Shown piece by piece: positions 34,896 to 43,616 of a stretch of 46,950 nt of DNA; position 1 is the first letter of the stretch, and each line of letters opens with the position of its first letter. The stretch is from a bacterium (GTDB taxonomy: Bacteria > Armatimonadota > UBA5829). The stretch is taken from contig JAJFTD010000011.1 of the NCBI GenBank assembly GCA_021373255.1, positions 1 to 46,950 of the forward strand, read 5' to 3'. The notes under the pieces were generated by a model. It saw nothing but the letters and a program-made list of their open reading frames with translations, made no database searches and was not told where the DNA came from. Made by a program: the position numbers and the translations under genes.

Positions 34896-35404
34896 CTTCA
34901 GTATTCTCCTCCATTTTATGTGTTTGTTGTGACTTCTGCTGGGTGATTTAATAATCTGGGCAGATCACCTCTTTTCACAGGCTGAATGATGTAATACCAT
35001 TAATACAGCTTGCATTAGCAGATTGTCGGATATGTAGGACACAGATCCGAATGTGTAAACATACCGCGTAACTGTCTGCCTGCTAATGCAATATAACATG
35101 TGATTGTCTAGTTGTCAACAGGCGTTTTTGCGTGAAGCTGTTATTATAGTTGTGGGATATAGCAGCTAGAATTAGTATAATGATCGTGGTTAACATACAG
35201 GTAGCACAATGCAAAATTAGATACATACAATTGGAAGTAATGTAGGGTGCTATAGGATGAAGTAAGTGCATATTGATGCAGATGATGATATATGACGGTG
35301 TAACTGATAATGATACTAGTTATATTACAGTCGCAAGCATCTTGTATAGCATTAGGTGTGGTGCTATGGGAAGATGTGTAGTTAATGGGAAATTATGTTG
35401 GGTA
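34896..35404. other. AT-rich intergenic region without a gene
   Basis: 509 bases, clearly more AT-rich than the surroundings. It holds a minus-strand promoter (35090-35118), a perfect 12-bp inverted repeat (TTGCATTAGCAG 35010-35021 and CTGCTAATGCAA 35080-35091), and the 3' region of the GH94-like gene. Open frames here lack ribosome binding sites and protein-like sequence. I see no terminator hairpin. Confidence 0.6.
35090..35118 (-). promoter_or_regulatory. Near-consensus promoter upstream of the 34245-34895 PEP-CTERM gene
   Basis: Minus-strand TTGACA (complement of 35113-35118), 17-base spacer, TATATT (complement of 35090-35095). The right arm of the 12-bp inverted repeat (35080-35091) overlaps the -10 and start point, which suits a repressor site. 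Confidence 0.75.
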
Positions 35405-37321
35405 TTAGTGCACCGTCACATCAACCATATGCTCGCGTCCGTCACCAAAGTAGGGCAGGCTCTCACCCAGCACGGGTTCGCCATCGACTACCACACTTAC
35501 TTTGCGCTTGCTGTTGGATTCCGATCGCTTGATGTGGATGATGTAAGTGTCTTCTCTGAAACGCCGCGTGGCTTGGCACTCTGCCCAAGAATCGGGCATG
35601 CTAGGGTGTAGAATTAACCCCTCGTTTGTGGCAACTATTCCCAATATCTCCTCAACCATTGCGGCATAGATATGGTAAGCCGCGTCGCTCTCGCCTGCCT
35701 GTCCATTTAGCGGATCGAGGTGTTGGTGAAGCAGATCTGTTGTTTTTGCGTTCGAGAGTGAGTGAGATACGGATTGCAAATACCGCACCCGCCGGGGTAG
35801 GGTTCGCTGCTCGGGATATTCGGGGCGACTCGTTGTTCTGCGATCTCGAATGAGCCTCAAGTGCTCAGTGAACTCAGGATCGTCCGGCTCTATATATGAC
35901 CAGAGCATCAGCGCATGCTCGAGATTGGCATCGTAATTATTGTCTGCAGGCTGCGGAGAGTTAATACATGCTCGAATGGCACGCTCGCAGTGCTCTCGCA
36001 GGGACAAAACCGGCCCGCCGTTGAGCGGGATCGTCTGGCTGAGCACTCCCACATTACCGGTTTCTGCGACATACTTCGCGGTGCAGATTGCGAGCCAAAG
36101 CAGTTCGGAAGGCGGCAGCATCAATTGTGTCTCACCATCAGGCGAATAAGTGCCAAGCACTGATACCCGCCCCGCAAAATTAATCAGTGCCTCCCGACAA
36201 GCGTAGGGAGCTGTGGCGGAGATGGCACAAAGTCGTCTGAGCACCGTTGCGGCTGATACAGGACTTGCCGGACCATGCTCGTGTTGACTTCTAATCCACC
36301 CCGCGTAGGCCTCGTAGGGAAGCCATGTGTTGACTAATGCATCAAATACCCTGTCCTGAGAGTCAAGGTGGATGCTGGAGCATGTCTTTCGCCAATGCTC
36401 CCTGGTGTTCTCTATTTCTTTTGCCACAGAGTCTGTCTTGGTATATGCCGCAACTGCCAGCATAGCCTCTTCAGCCGTGTGAGCTGCGCCAAAGCAGAAC
36501 CCGAACTCCGCTTCACCCTCTATTGGTAGATCTATCTCCATTGTGAAGCCCGCGATGGGTTTTATGGCGATGCCGTCCTCACAGTTGGATTCCTCACCAT
36601 CCAGGGCCTTTGGGCTTCGCAGCGATCCATCATCACCGATAAAATCAGACTTGTCGAGAAACACTGCTGATGGAGCAAGTGTGCTTGAATGGAACAGCAC
36701 CGTGTCCCGAGCCATTCGGCCCGGCAGGTCCATTCCAATAGACTCCAATGGCTTGCGCATAAATACAGCCCGCTCATGCTCAAGGTATCCCGTTTCCAGC
36801 GGAGAGTCTACCTGCGGCTCAACATATGTGGCAAACATGAGGGTCCGCTCGTGCGCGGATTTGTTCTCAAGTCTGATATGCCACACCTCGCATGGATGCT
36901 CTGCAGATACCGATATGGTAAGCGTGCAATCTATTTTGCTGTGAAGACTACGCACACTCATAACTCCGGGCGAAAAACTTACCTGGTAATCGTCAGCATT
37001 TTCGCATACGGGGTTATAAAACGGCGACCAGGTCTCCCCGGTTTCACGATCTTTGATATACCATGCCTTGCCCATTCGGTTGTATTGGAGTATTGGTGCC
37101 TTGCCAAGCCAGCTTCCACCGGTTCCGTCAGGTTCTATCTCGACTGAGTAATCGGAGCCGACCGCACAGAGCAGGCTGCCGAATGGCGCCTCTCCACTGA
37201 AGTGACTGATAACATAAGAATCATCAGTCGTAAAGTTTCCTTCAGCATATATTACTTGCTGACCCGCATCTTTTCCCGGTCGGATTATCATTTTGCTCAT
37301 CTCACAAGTCCGAATATCCAT
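35405..37321 (-). CDS. Divergent GH94-like glycoside phosphorylase/hydrolase homologue
   Basis: About 638 residues, no signal peptide. The N-terminal beta-sandwich shows the GH94 feature GETWSPFYNPV and the later linker-helix block HPCEVWHIRLENKS. The alpha/alpha-barrel start VNTWLPYEAYAGWIRS matches NxWLPYQ...W.RS of cellobiose phosphorylases and cyclic-glucan synthases, and the end block AAYHIYAAMVEEILGI plus LHPSMPDSWAE is typical. However, the stretch after the WIRS segment, where GH94 enzymes have the catalytic acid in RDQLQD, reads EHGPASPVSAA here, and the barrel is shortened. It may be catalytically dead or have a new specificity. Start uncertain: TTG 37342, ATG 37321 and ATG 37300 are in frame, with no clear ribosome binding site. 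Confidence 0.65.
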   Translation of the reverse strand: MDIRTCEMSKMIIRPGKDAGQQVIYAEGNFTTDDSYVISHFSGEAPFGSLLCAVGSDYSVEIEPDGTGGSWLGKAPILQYNRMGKAWYIKDRETGETWSPFYNPVCENADDYQVSFSPGVMSVRSLHSKIDCTLTISVSAEHPCEVWHIRLENKSAHERTLMFATYVEPQVDSPLETGYLEHERAVFMRKPLESIGMDLPGRMARDTVLFHSSTLAPSAVFLDKSDFIGDDGSLRSPKALDGEESNCEDGIAIKPIAGFTMEIDLPIEGEAEFGFCFGAAHTAEEAMLAVAAYTKTDSVAKEIENTREHWRKTCSSIHLDSQDRVFDALVNTWLPYEAYAGWIRSQHEHGPASPVSAATVLRRLCAISATAPYACREALINFAGRVSVLGTYSPDGETQLMLPPSELLWLAICTAKYVAETGNVGVLSQTIPLNGGPVLSLREHCERAIRACINSPQPADNNYDANLEHALMLWSYIEPDDPEFTEHLRLIRDRRTTSRPEYPEQRTLPRRVRYLQSVSHSLSNAKTTDLLHQHLDPLNGQAGESDAAYHIYAAMVEEILGIVATNEGLILHPSMPDSWAECQATRRFREDTYIIHIKRSESNSKRKVSVVVDGEPVLGESLPYFGDGREHMVDVTVH

Positions 37322-37465
37322 ATTGTTGCCCGCATTATTCAACCTTATTATAAAGAATACAGGCGGCGGAGTCTTATACCCGCCATTATATTAGTATCGG
37401 TTGTTTTCTCTCCCGTCTTTCGGGCATTTTTGGTGCTTATAAGAGTTACGGAACTGGTTCTCTGC

Positions 37466-37495
37466 TTGACCCACTGCAACTCATCTGAGTATACT
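37466..37495 (+). promoter_or_regulatory. Probable promoter of lipB-tamB
   Basis: TTGACC at 37466-37471 and TATACT at 37490-37495, spacer 18. The start point would be near 37502, giving a 32-base leader before GTG 37534. Confidence 0.65.
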
Positions 37496-37533
37496 GGGGG
37501 AACAGGAATACGAACGCCGGAGGCAGTGCAGCA

Positions 37534-38253
37534 GTGCAGGATAACACTTCGATTCAAAACCCCAGAAACAACACCGATCAACCTTTGGAAGTGAAAGATT
37601 GCCTGCTTGATAATATAGAGCGCATCTCCTACTCTGATGCCTTGGCGCTTCAGCATGATTTGCATGACCGATGCGCGGCTGGCGAGATTCCCGGAGTTCT
37701 TCTGCTTCTCGAGCATAACCCTGTTATTACGATGGGCGTAAAGACCAGCAGCCGTGGGAACGTGCTGGTGAGTGCGGAGTCATTGAAAGCGCAGGGCGTG
37801 GAGCTTGTGGAAACCGATCGGGGTGGGGATGTTACTTACCACGGGCCGGGGCAGCTTGTGGGCTACCCGATAGTGCGTCTTCGTGAGTTCGGCGGAGACC
37901 TCCATGGCTACCTGCGCAGCCTCGAGCAATGTGTGATCGACACTATCGCGCAATTCGGGTTAAAAGGCGAACGCAACGGCCTCGCAGGTGTGTGGGTCGG
38001 TGATAAGAAAATTTGTTCCATAGGTGTGGCTGTGCGGAAGTGGGTCACCTATCACGGCTTTGCACTGAATGTGGACCCCAACCTGTCTCACTTCCAACTA
38101 ATCAACCCCTGCGGACTGCCATCTGAGAAGATTACGTCGATGGCTAAGCTGCTCGGCTCGGCTCCGTCAATGCAAGAGGTCCGCGAGGCATGCGCTCGCA
38201 GTTTCGCGGCTGTATTTGGAGTAAATATGACACCGCGTGGGGAACCGAGATGA
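37534..38253 (+). CDS. lipB: Octanoyltransferase (lipoyl(octanoyl) transferase)
   Basis: 239-residue cytoplasmic enzyme moving octanoyl from acyl carrier protein to lipoyl domains. The family signature RGGDVTYHGPGQLVGYPI (97-114) is complete. Catalytic Lys159 lies in GDKKICSIGVAVRKWVTYHG, and catalytic Cys193 is in NPCGLPSEKITSM. An N-terminal extension of about 20 polar residues precedes the domain. The start is GTG 37534 with GGAGG at 37519-37523. The stop overlaps the tamB ATG by four bases, so the two are translationally coupled although their functions are unrelated. lipA is not in the window. Confidence 0.95.
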   Translation: MQDNTSIQNPRNNTDQPLEVKDCLLDNIERISYSDALALQHDLHDRCAAGEIPGVLLLLEHNPVITMGVKTSSRGNVLVSAESLKAQGVELVETDRGGDVTYHGPGQLVGYPIVRLREFGGDLHGYLRSLEQCVIDTIAQFGLKGERNGLAGVWVGDKKICSIGVAVRKWVTYHGFALNVDPNLSHFQLINPCGLPSEKITSMAKLLGSAPSMQEVREACARSFAAVFGVNMTPRGEPR

Positions 38254-41200
38254 AACGCTCTCGGAGGCTATTCATCGTCCTGACCGTGCTTGTTCCGGCG
38301 CTGGCGATAGTTGTCGGGGCAATTATATTTGTCAGGGTCCAGATGCAAAGGGTCCTCCGAAACGCTGACGTCATCATTGTGGATGAGCTTACCCGGCGTT
38401 TGGACCGTGAGGTCAGGATCGACGGCGCGCGGGTGGATCCGCTGGGCGTTGTGGTCCTTAAAAACGTCCAAATCGCATCCGGCAGGTGGCTAAAAGACGG
38501 CAAACTCGTCACGGCGCGAGAGGTCAGGGTGCGGTTTGATCCAAGATCCCTGCTGATGCGCAATAAGGGCGCGCAGAGTGTGAGGAGCGCGGTTATAATC
38601 GACCCGATACTGAACCTCGTGCGGCGGCGTGACGGCAGCCTCAACATCCAAGACCTCCTAAAGAAGCCTTCAGGCCCCGCTGGACCGCCTTTCGAGGGCA
38701 GTGTGCAGGTAAAGAACGGCACGGTCAGATTCACCGATTACCTTTCCAAAACTGGTCGAGGTCCCGAAGTAACGCGTGTCAATGGGCTGCAGGGCTATCT
38801 CGACGCCGGTGGCCAGCCTACATATTCATTCTGGATGCTTGCAAAAGGCTCTGGTGGCAAACTAGGCAGAGCCAGGGTTGCGGGTGAATACGATGCCAAG
38901 AGGAAAATTACCACGCTCGACCTGTCGGCGGGAGATGTGTCGGCTGCATATTGGAGCCGTTACTTTGGCATCGCTGGGTTCATGAAAATACGCAGCGGCA
39001 GCTTGGATGTGTCTGCCGGTGTGCGGGTTCGCTCAACATCAAAGAAATCGCACATTTCACTCACCGGCGCCGCTCGTGTCAATAAGGCTAGTGTGCTCCT
39101 TGGGATTGCTAACAAACCTGTGGAACAGTTGAGCGGCAGCCTGGCTCTTGCTGGTGAAAAGATTATTCTCAATCTGCAAGGCAACATAAGCGGCTCTCCC
39201 ATACATGCCACAGGTGGGATCAACAAATTTACAAACCCCGCGTTATCGCTGTCGGTATCGTCGCCTAATGCCGATTGGGTCGGACTGATGACAGCCCTCA
39301 AAGTTCCCGAATCCGTGCGGCAGATCCATCCAAGCGGCAGGGGACCTATAAATGTTACGATCAGTGGCCGATCCTCTGCGCCTGTGGTAGACGTGACTGC
39401 GCGAGTGCCTAAAGTTTCCGCACGAGGCTACACGGCTACGGATGCGCGTTTATCTATGAAGTATTCGCACGGCCTGCTTGCGATGCGTTCGCTGCAAGCC
39501 AACTGGCGCGGGGCCAAAGTAGTCGCTTCCGGGACAATCACCACACAGGGCAATCCTGTGATCGATATAAAAGGCAGAGCCGCAGGTGTTAAGCTGGCGA
39601 ACCTCCCACTGCCGCATGATTTTGCTGCCACTGGTACCGCTAGTTTGAGATTCACAGGCGCAGGACCCATCGCTGCTCCTCGCATTCGGGCGCATGTTCG
39701 TGTCCGTGGGGGAGAGTTTAGAGGTATAGCTTTCGATTCTGCATCTGGACGGGTGAGCTATGCCGGTGGAAACTTGCAGGTCAACGGGCTGGATATACGC
39801 AGTTCCGTTACTGGCCGGCTGGTTATCAGGGGATCAGCAAGCCCTAAAAAACTCAACTTGTCCATATCCGGTGAGAGTGTGGACCTTGCTAAGGTCGGGA
39901 AGTTCGCCGGGGTAACCGGCATACAAGGCAGGGGGTTCTTCAGCGGGCAGGTGATGGGCAATGTAAGCGCGCCGGTGTATTCTGGCGTGATGGAAGTATT
40001 TGCCGCACGCTACCGTGGCTATCGCGTTGACTACGCCCGCCTGCGGTTCGTTACCGACCTAAACACCGCACGAGTCACGGACGCAGTGGTGCGCATGTTC
40101 CCCGCGGAGCTTAAATTCAGGGCTTCTGCCGGAGGATTGAACACAGACCGGGTGTCGTATAGGGTGGCTGGAAGAGTTGAGCGGCTGACGGTTGGTGAGC
40201 TGGGTCATCTCATTGGCCGGAACATTAACGCGAGTGGGACACTGGTTGGTGACTTCCAGGCCACGGGCGCATATCTTCCCCAAGCCACCAATGGACGCTC
40301 TCCACTGGCGGATATGAGTGCCTCCGCTGATCTCAGAATCCAAGACGGCACAGCTTTTGGCTACCCTATTAACAATGCCACGGCGCGGCTGACAATGGAC
40401 GGCCCCAAGCTCTTGGTAAAGCAAGCTGAACTCACCAGCCTTGATGCCAAAGCCACCGTGAGTGGTTCTGTGGACGTTGACAACAAGTCCGTCGCGTTAG
40501 CACTTACATTGACCGACCTTAACCTTGCGAGGCTCCGCGACAAGATAGGTGACTACGCTGAAGTGGGCGGAACAGCCGGGGCGCTCGGAACTGTCACTGG
40601 AAGCTGGGACAACCCAAAAGTAGTGCTTAATGCCGGTGTAGAAGATTTTGACGTAAACCATTACAGGTTCAGCAGCACTAAGTTCGATCTGGTTTATGCT
40701 GACAATGTATTGGATTCGTTCAATGCGGTGCTGAGGCGTGGAGATCAGTCATATAATGTCCAAGTTAATGGGTATAACTTGAACACTAACACAGTTAAAG
40801 TTGCCAAAGGCACTATTAAGAACGCCAGCATTCCGCAGGTTTGGAGTATGCTCGCGGAGAGCCCGTATGTCGACACCGATGCCGCTTCAGAAGCCCGGCA
40901 GACTATGAAGCGTATTCCAAGGATCACCAGTGGGACCGCAGATGTGTCTTTCGACCTGTCCGGCAGTATTGAGCGTCCAACTGGAAGCATAACCGTGCGA
41001 GCCTCTGATATCGGTTTGGATAAACACCGCATAGAGTCCGTTGCGTTGGATGCCACCTCGGCGGACGGTGTGCTCAAGGTTGATCAACTCAAGGCGCTTT
41101 CCGGGGATACCAGCTTTACTGTCGCAGGTAATTATACATTCGATACAAAACAAGTCCAATTAGATGCAGCGGCGTCTAATGTCGATCTTACCAAGCTGCG

Positions 41201-42818
41201 GCCTTGGCTGGGGGATAACACTCCAGGCGGCATAATGGCAGCGGATTTTGTGGTACAGGGTAATGTATCTTCCCCGCACGTGATTGGTTCGGTGGAAGTT
41301 GTAAAGCCGAGTATGCACGGGTTCGTTCTCGACGCCCTGCGTGCCAGCCGTATTGAGGTCACTCAGGATAAGATAGAAGTTGCCGATGTGATCCTTGCAA
41401 GCGGGAATCACCAAGCCGTTGCCCAAGGCTATATCCCGTGGGACTGGTCCGAGTTCACGATTCCATCTAACCGCCCTCTGGAGCTGACCGCAAGGCTCAA
41501 CAAGCAGGACCTATCGCTGCTCACTGTCTTCTCAAGTCAATTCGATCCCGCGCGAACCAGAGGTGAGGTCGAGGGGCAGCTCAGAATGGCTGGTACCGTT
41601 TCCGAACCACAGCTCAGTGGCTCGCTCAAAGTCGATAACGGCGCTATTGCGATCAAAGGCTTTATAAATTCGTTCGACAAAGTAGGGGTTGACCTGGCAT
41701 TTAATGGCGACAGGGTCATCGTGAATAAACTTTCCGCACAATCGAGTATGGGTGGAAGCATTGGGGTGGTACCGGGCGGATATATCTCCATGGGTGATCG
41801 CACCGCCCACATGCAAGTCGCTGCAGACGGGCTGATCATTGCCGAGCGCGACGCATTGGGGTTCCGTGAAGATGTGAATATGCGTATAGATGCGGGTTTA
41901 GCTGTTACTGGTGACCTGGCGAGCCCACTTGTAGCTAATGCCGCCACATCCGGCATTCCGGGCGGAGTAAACATCTCCGATGCCACGCTATCGTTCGTTG
42001 TGCCCGAAAACATGCCAAAGCCCCAGGCTAAGCCGCTTTCTGTGAATCCTCGCTTCGATGTGGGTATAAAGCTGGGTAAGGACGTTGTGGTTTCTCCTCC
42101 AAGTATGTCGCTGGTTGTTGGTGGAAATGGTCTGCTCAACGGCACGCTTGAGAAGCCTGATCTTGTATTCGACCTCGCGGCTCAACAGGGCAGTGTGAGG
42201 CTTGCAACATCGAGGCTGCGGGTGACGCCGGGGGGCAAAATATATATGCGATACGCTCCGCCGAGTCCGATGGAGCTGCGAGTGGACTTCCAGGCGACGA
42301 CCACAGTCACAGCGACCGGCTTACTTGGGAGGCCGCAGAGATATGTAATTACCCTTGGCGCTACAGGCCCGGTGTCGGATATGCAGGTAGACCTGTCTTC
42401 CTCGCCTGCCGACCTGAGCAGGGAGCAGATGCTCGCGGCGCTGGGACACATGCCCGGCATACTCACAGGCGGAGAAGCCGCTCTGCAAAAAGAGCTTGGT
42501 AATATTTTAACAGCAGTGGGTACAAGCACATTATTCGCACCGGTTGAAAATTTATTTGTAGAAAAGTTGGGGTTCGAGCAATTTTCGCTTGAATATGGTC
42601 CAGGCCTGCCTCTGGCGCTGTATGTATCACGGAAACTGATCGGAAATACGTACATGTCCTACTACGGACGTCTAAAATCGGACTTTACGAAAGTGAATGA
42701 TGTTGCATATCAACTCGGTTTAGGTTACAAGTTAGGAAGGAACTACGACTTCAACATCCAAGTCGATAACCAGGAGACCGCGACATTCCAAGTGCAGTAT
42801 AGCTTATCGTTTAAATAA
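38250..42818 (+). CDS. tamB: Translocation and assembly module protein TamB (AsmA-like/DUF490)
   Basis: 1522-residue envelope protein, anchored by an N-terminal helix (LFIVLTVLVPALAIVVGAIIFV, split over about 7-28). It is followed by a very long repetitive beta-structure expected to form the hydrophobic groove of the bridge-like lipid-transfer superfamily. The C-terminal DUF490/TamB domain is recognisable: ATTTVTATGLLGRPQRYVIT, then LSREQMLAALGHMPGI, FEQFSLEYG and LALYVSRKLIGNTYMSYYGR. Known TamB proteins span the periplasm and act with an Omp85 protein in lipid transport or outer membrane assembly. ATG 38250 overlaps lipB by four bases; a longer frame within lipB is rejected. bamA lies downstream after the sigma factor gene. 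Confidence 0.92.
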   Translation: MKRSRRLFIVLTVLVPALAIVVGAIIFVRVQMQRVLRNADVIIVDELTRRLDREVRIDGARVDPLGVVVLKNVQIASGRWLKDGKLVTAREVRVRFDPRSLLMRNKGAQSVRSAVIIDPILNLVRRRDGSLNIQDLLKKPSGPAGPPFEGSVQVKNGTVRFTDYLSKTGRGPEVTRVNGLQGYLDAGGQPTYSFWMLAKGSGGKLGRARVAGEYDAKRKITTLDLSAGDVSAAYWSRYFGIAGFMKIRSGSLDVSAGVRVRSTSKKSHISLTGAARVNKASVLLGIANKPVEQLSGSLALAGEKIILNLQGNISGSPIHATGGINKFTNPALSLSVSSPNADWVGLMTALKVPESVRQIHPSGRGPINVTISGRSSAPVVDVTARVPKVSARGYTATDARLSMKYSHGLLAMRSLQANWRGAKVVASGTITTQGNPVIDIKGRAAGVKLANLPLPHDFAATGTASLRFTGAGPIAAPRIRAHVRVRGGEFRGIAFDSASGRVSYAGGNLQVNGLDIRSSVTGRLVIRGSASPKKLNLSISGESVDLAKVGKFAGVTGIQGRGFFSGQVMGNVSAPVYSGVMEVFAARYRGYRVDYARLRFVTDLNTARVTDAVVRMFPAELKFRASAGGLNTDRVSYRVAGRVERLTVGELGHLIGRNINASGTLVGDFQATGAYLPQATNGRSPLADMSASADLRIQDGTAFGYPINNATARLTMDGPKLLVKQAELTSLDAKATVSGSVDVDNKSVALALTLTDLNLARLRDKIGDYAEVGGTAGALGTVTGSWDNPKVVLNAGVEDFDVNHYRFSSTKFDLVYADNVLDSFNAVLRRGDQSYNVQVNGYNLNTNTVKVAKGTIKNASIPQVWSMLAESPYVDTDAASEARQTMKRIPRITSGTADVSFDLSGSIERPTGSITVRASDIGLDKHRIESVALDATSADGVLKVDQLKALSGDTSFTVAGNYTFDTKQVQLDAAASNVDLTKLRPWLGDNTPGGIMAADFVVQGNVSSPHVIGSVEVVKPSMHGFVLDALRASRIEVTQDKIEVADVILASGNHQAVAQGYIPWDWSEFTIPSNRPLELTARLNKQDLSLLTVFSSQFDPARTRGEVEGQLRMAGTVSEPQLSGSLKVDNGAIAIKGFINSFDKVGVDLAFNGDRVIVNKLSAQSSMGGSIGVVPGGYISMGDRTAHMQVAADGLIIAERDALGFREDVNMRIDAGLAVTGDLASPLVANAATSGIPGGVNISDATLSFVVPENMPKPQAKPLSVNPRFDVGIKLGKDVVVSPPSMSLVVGGNGLLNGTLEKPDLVFDLAAQQGSVRLATSRLRVTPGGKIYMRYAPPSPMELRVDFQATTTVTATGLLGRPQRYVITLGATGPVSDMQVDLSSSPADLSREQMLAALGHMPGILTGGEAALQKELGNILTAVGTSTLFAPVENLFVEKLGFEQFSLEYGPGLPLALYVSRKLIGNTYMSYYGRLKSDFTKVNDVAYQLGLGYKLGRNYDFNIQVDNQETATFQVQYSLSFK

Positions 42819-42864
42819 AACAGCTAAATAAAGCGGCTAAGTCGCGGGCAACAAGGGGTAGGTT

Positions 42865-43386
42865 ATGGACTTCGATGAACTGGTCGATCAGTATGAGAAG
42901 CCGATTTTCAACCTGATCTACCGATTGTTGAGCGATAGAGATGAAGCCGCAGACCTCACGCAGGAGACTTTCCTTGCGGCGTATAAGTCGTATGCCAACT
43001 TCCAAGGTGGCTCATCGGTGTACACGTGGCTTTACCGGATTGCCGTGAACAAGTGCAAAAATAAATATAAAGAGCGCGACCTGCGGAAGCAATATGAAAG
43101 TCTCTCCCTGGATTGTGATGGGGGAGAAGATACTGTGGTTGAAAATCAAGCTCTGCGGAATCCGCACGAGGCTTTACAACGTAAAGAATTAAAAGAGTTG
43201 ATTGTACGGGCAATAAGCGAACTTCCCCCCGACTATAGAATAGTGGCGGTATTGAGAGACCTGCAAGGGCTGTCATACCAGGAAGTTGCCCAAGCTGCCG
43301 ACCTGTCAGTAGACGTGGTCCGCACAAGGTTAGCCAGGGCAAGAGGAATGCTCAAGCGTAAGTTAATACCGTATTTAGGGGGTTAA
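42865..43386 (+). CDS. ECF-type RNA polymerase sigma factor
   Basis: 173-residue sigma-70 family factor with only regions 2 and 4. Region 2 (about 3-70) starts DFDELVDQYEKPIFNLIYRL and includes DLTQETFLAAYKSYANF and the -10-melting segment VYTWLYRIAVNKCKNKY. Region 4 (about 110-168) has LPPDYRIVAVLRDLQGLSY and the helix-turn-helix QEVAQAADLSVDVVRTRLAR. Start ATG 42865 has AGGGGTAGG eight bases upstream. No anti-sigma factor is adjacent. It lies 46 bases after tamB and upstream of bamA, so an envelope-stress role like RpoE is a reasonable inference. Its last codons form the first unit of an octamer repeat. Confidence 0.92.
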   Translation: MDFDELVDQYEKPIFNLIYRLLSDRDEAADLTQETFLAAYKSYANFQGGSSVYTWLYRIAVNKCKNKYKERDLRKQYESLSLDCDGGEDTVVENQALRNPHEALQRKELKELIVRAISELPPDYRIVAVLRDLQGLSYQEVAQAADLSVDVVRTRLARARGMLKRKLIPYLGG

Positions 43387-43520
43387 AAGGCCACAAGGTC
43401 AAAAGGTTACAAAGTTAAAGCCTAGGATCAAACAAGGGTTTAAGTCTTAAAAATATGCTTGGCAATGCACTATCCATTTCCCAACCTTATGACTTTCCGA
43501 CCTTATGACCTTCAAACCTT
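43381..43520. repeat. Inverted pair of octamer arrays (AAGGTYAN)
   Basis: Left arm: AAGGCCAC 43387-43394, AAGGTCAA 43395-43402, AAGGTTAC 43403-43410, AAAGTTAA 43411-43418; the sigma-gene stop (GGTTAA) is already in phase. Right arm, opposite orientation: CCAACCTT 43481-43488, ATGACTTT, CCGACCTT, ATGACCTT, CAAACCTT ending 43520, five units in perfect 8-base register. The arms enclose about 62 bases and can fold into a long imperfect hairpin. The bamA promoter begins 16 bases further on. Confidence 0.88.
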
Positions 43521-43535
43521 TGCACGTTCTCTCGC

Positions 43536-43565
43536 TTGAGGGATTATGTGAATTTACTGTATAAT
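43536..43565 (+). promoter_or_regulatory. Promoter of bamA
   Basis: TTGAGG at 43536-43541 and TATAAT at 43560-43565, spacer 18; start point near 43572. Its position inside the in-frame upstream extension of bamA supports the later ATG 43617 as start. bamA can thus be expressed apart from tamB and the sigma factor. Confidence 0.65.
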
Positions 43566-43616
43566 CTGATCACCGCGGCACGGCTGCTTGCGGAGTATGT
43601 GGAGGAATCATCGGAG

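Noticed and set aside
35273-35611. 112-residue open frame in the AT-rich spacer
   Set aside because: Most of it is antisense to the GH94-like gene, with no ribosome binding site and no recognisable protein features.
43381-43520. CRISPR array
   Set aside because: Units are 8 bases, degenerate and without spacers; there are no cas genes in the window.
43536-43616. Longer bamA N-terminus from TTG 43536
   Set aside because: The stretch contains a promoter (TTGAGG-18-TATAAT) and would put 27 residues before an obvious signal peptide.
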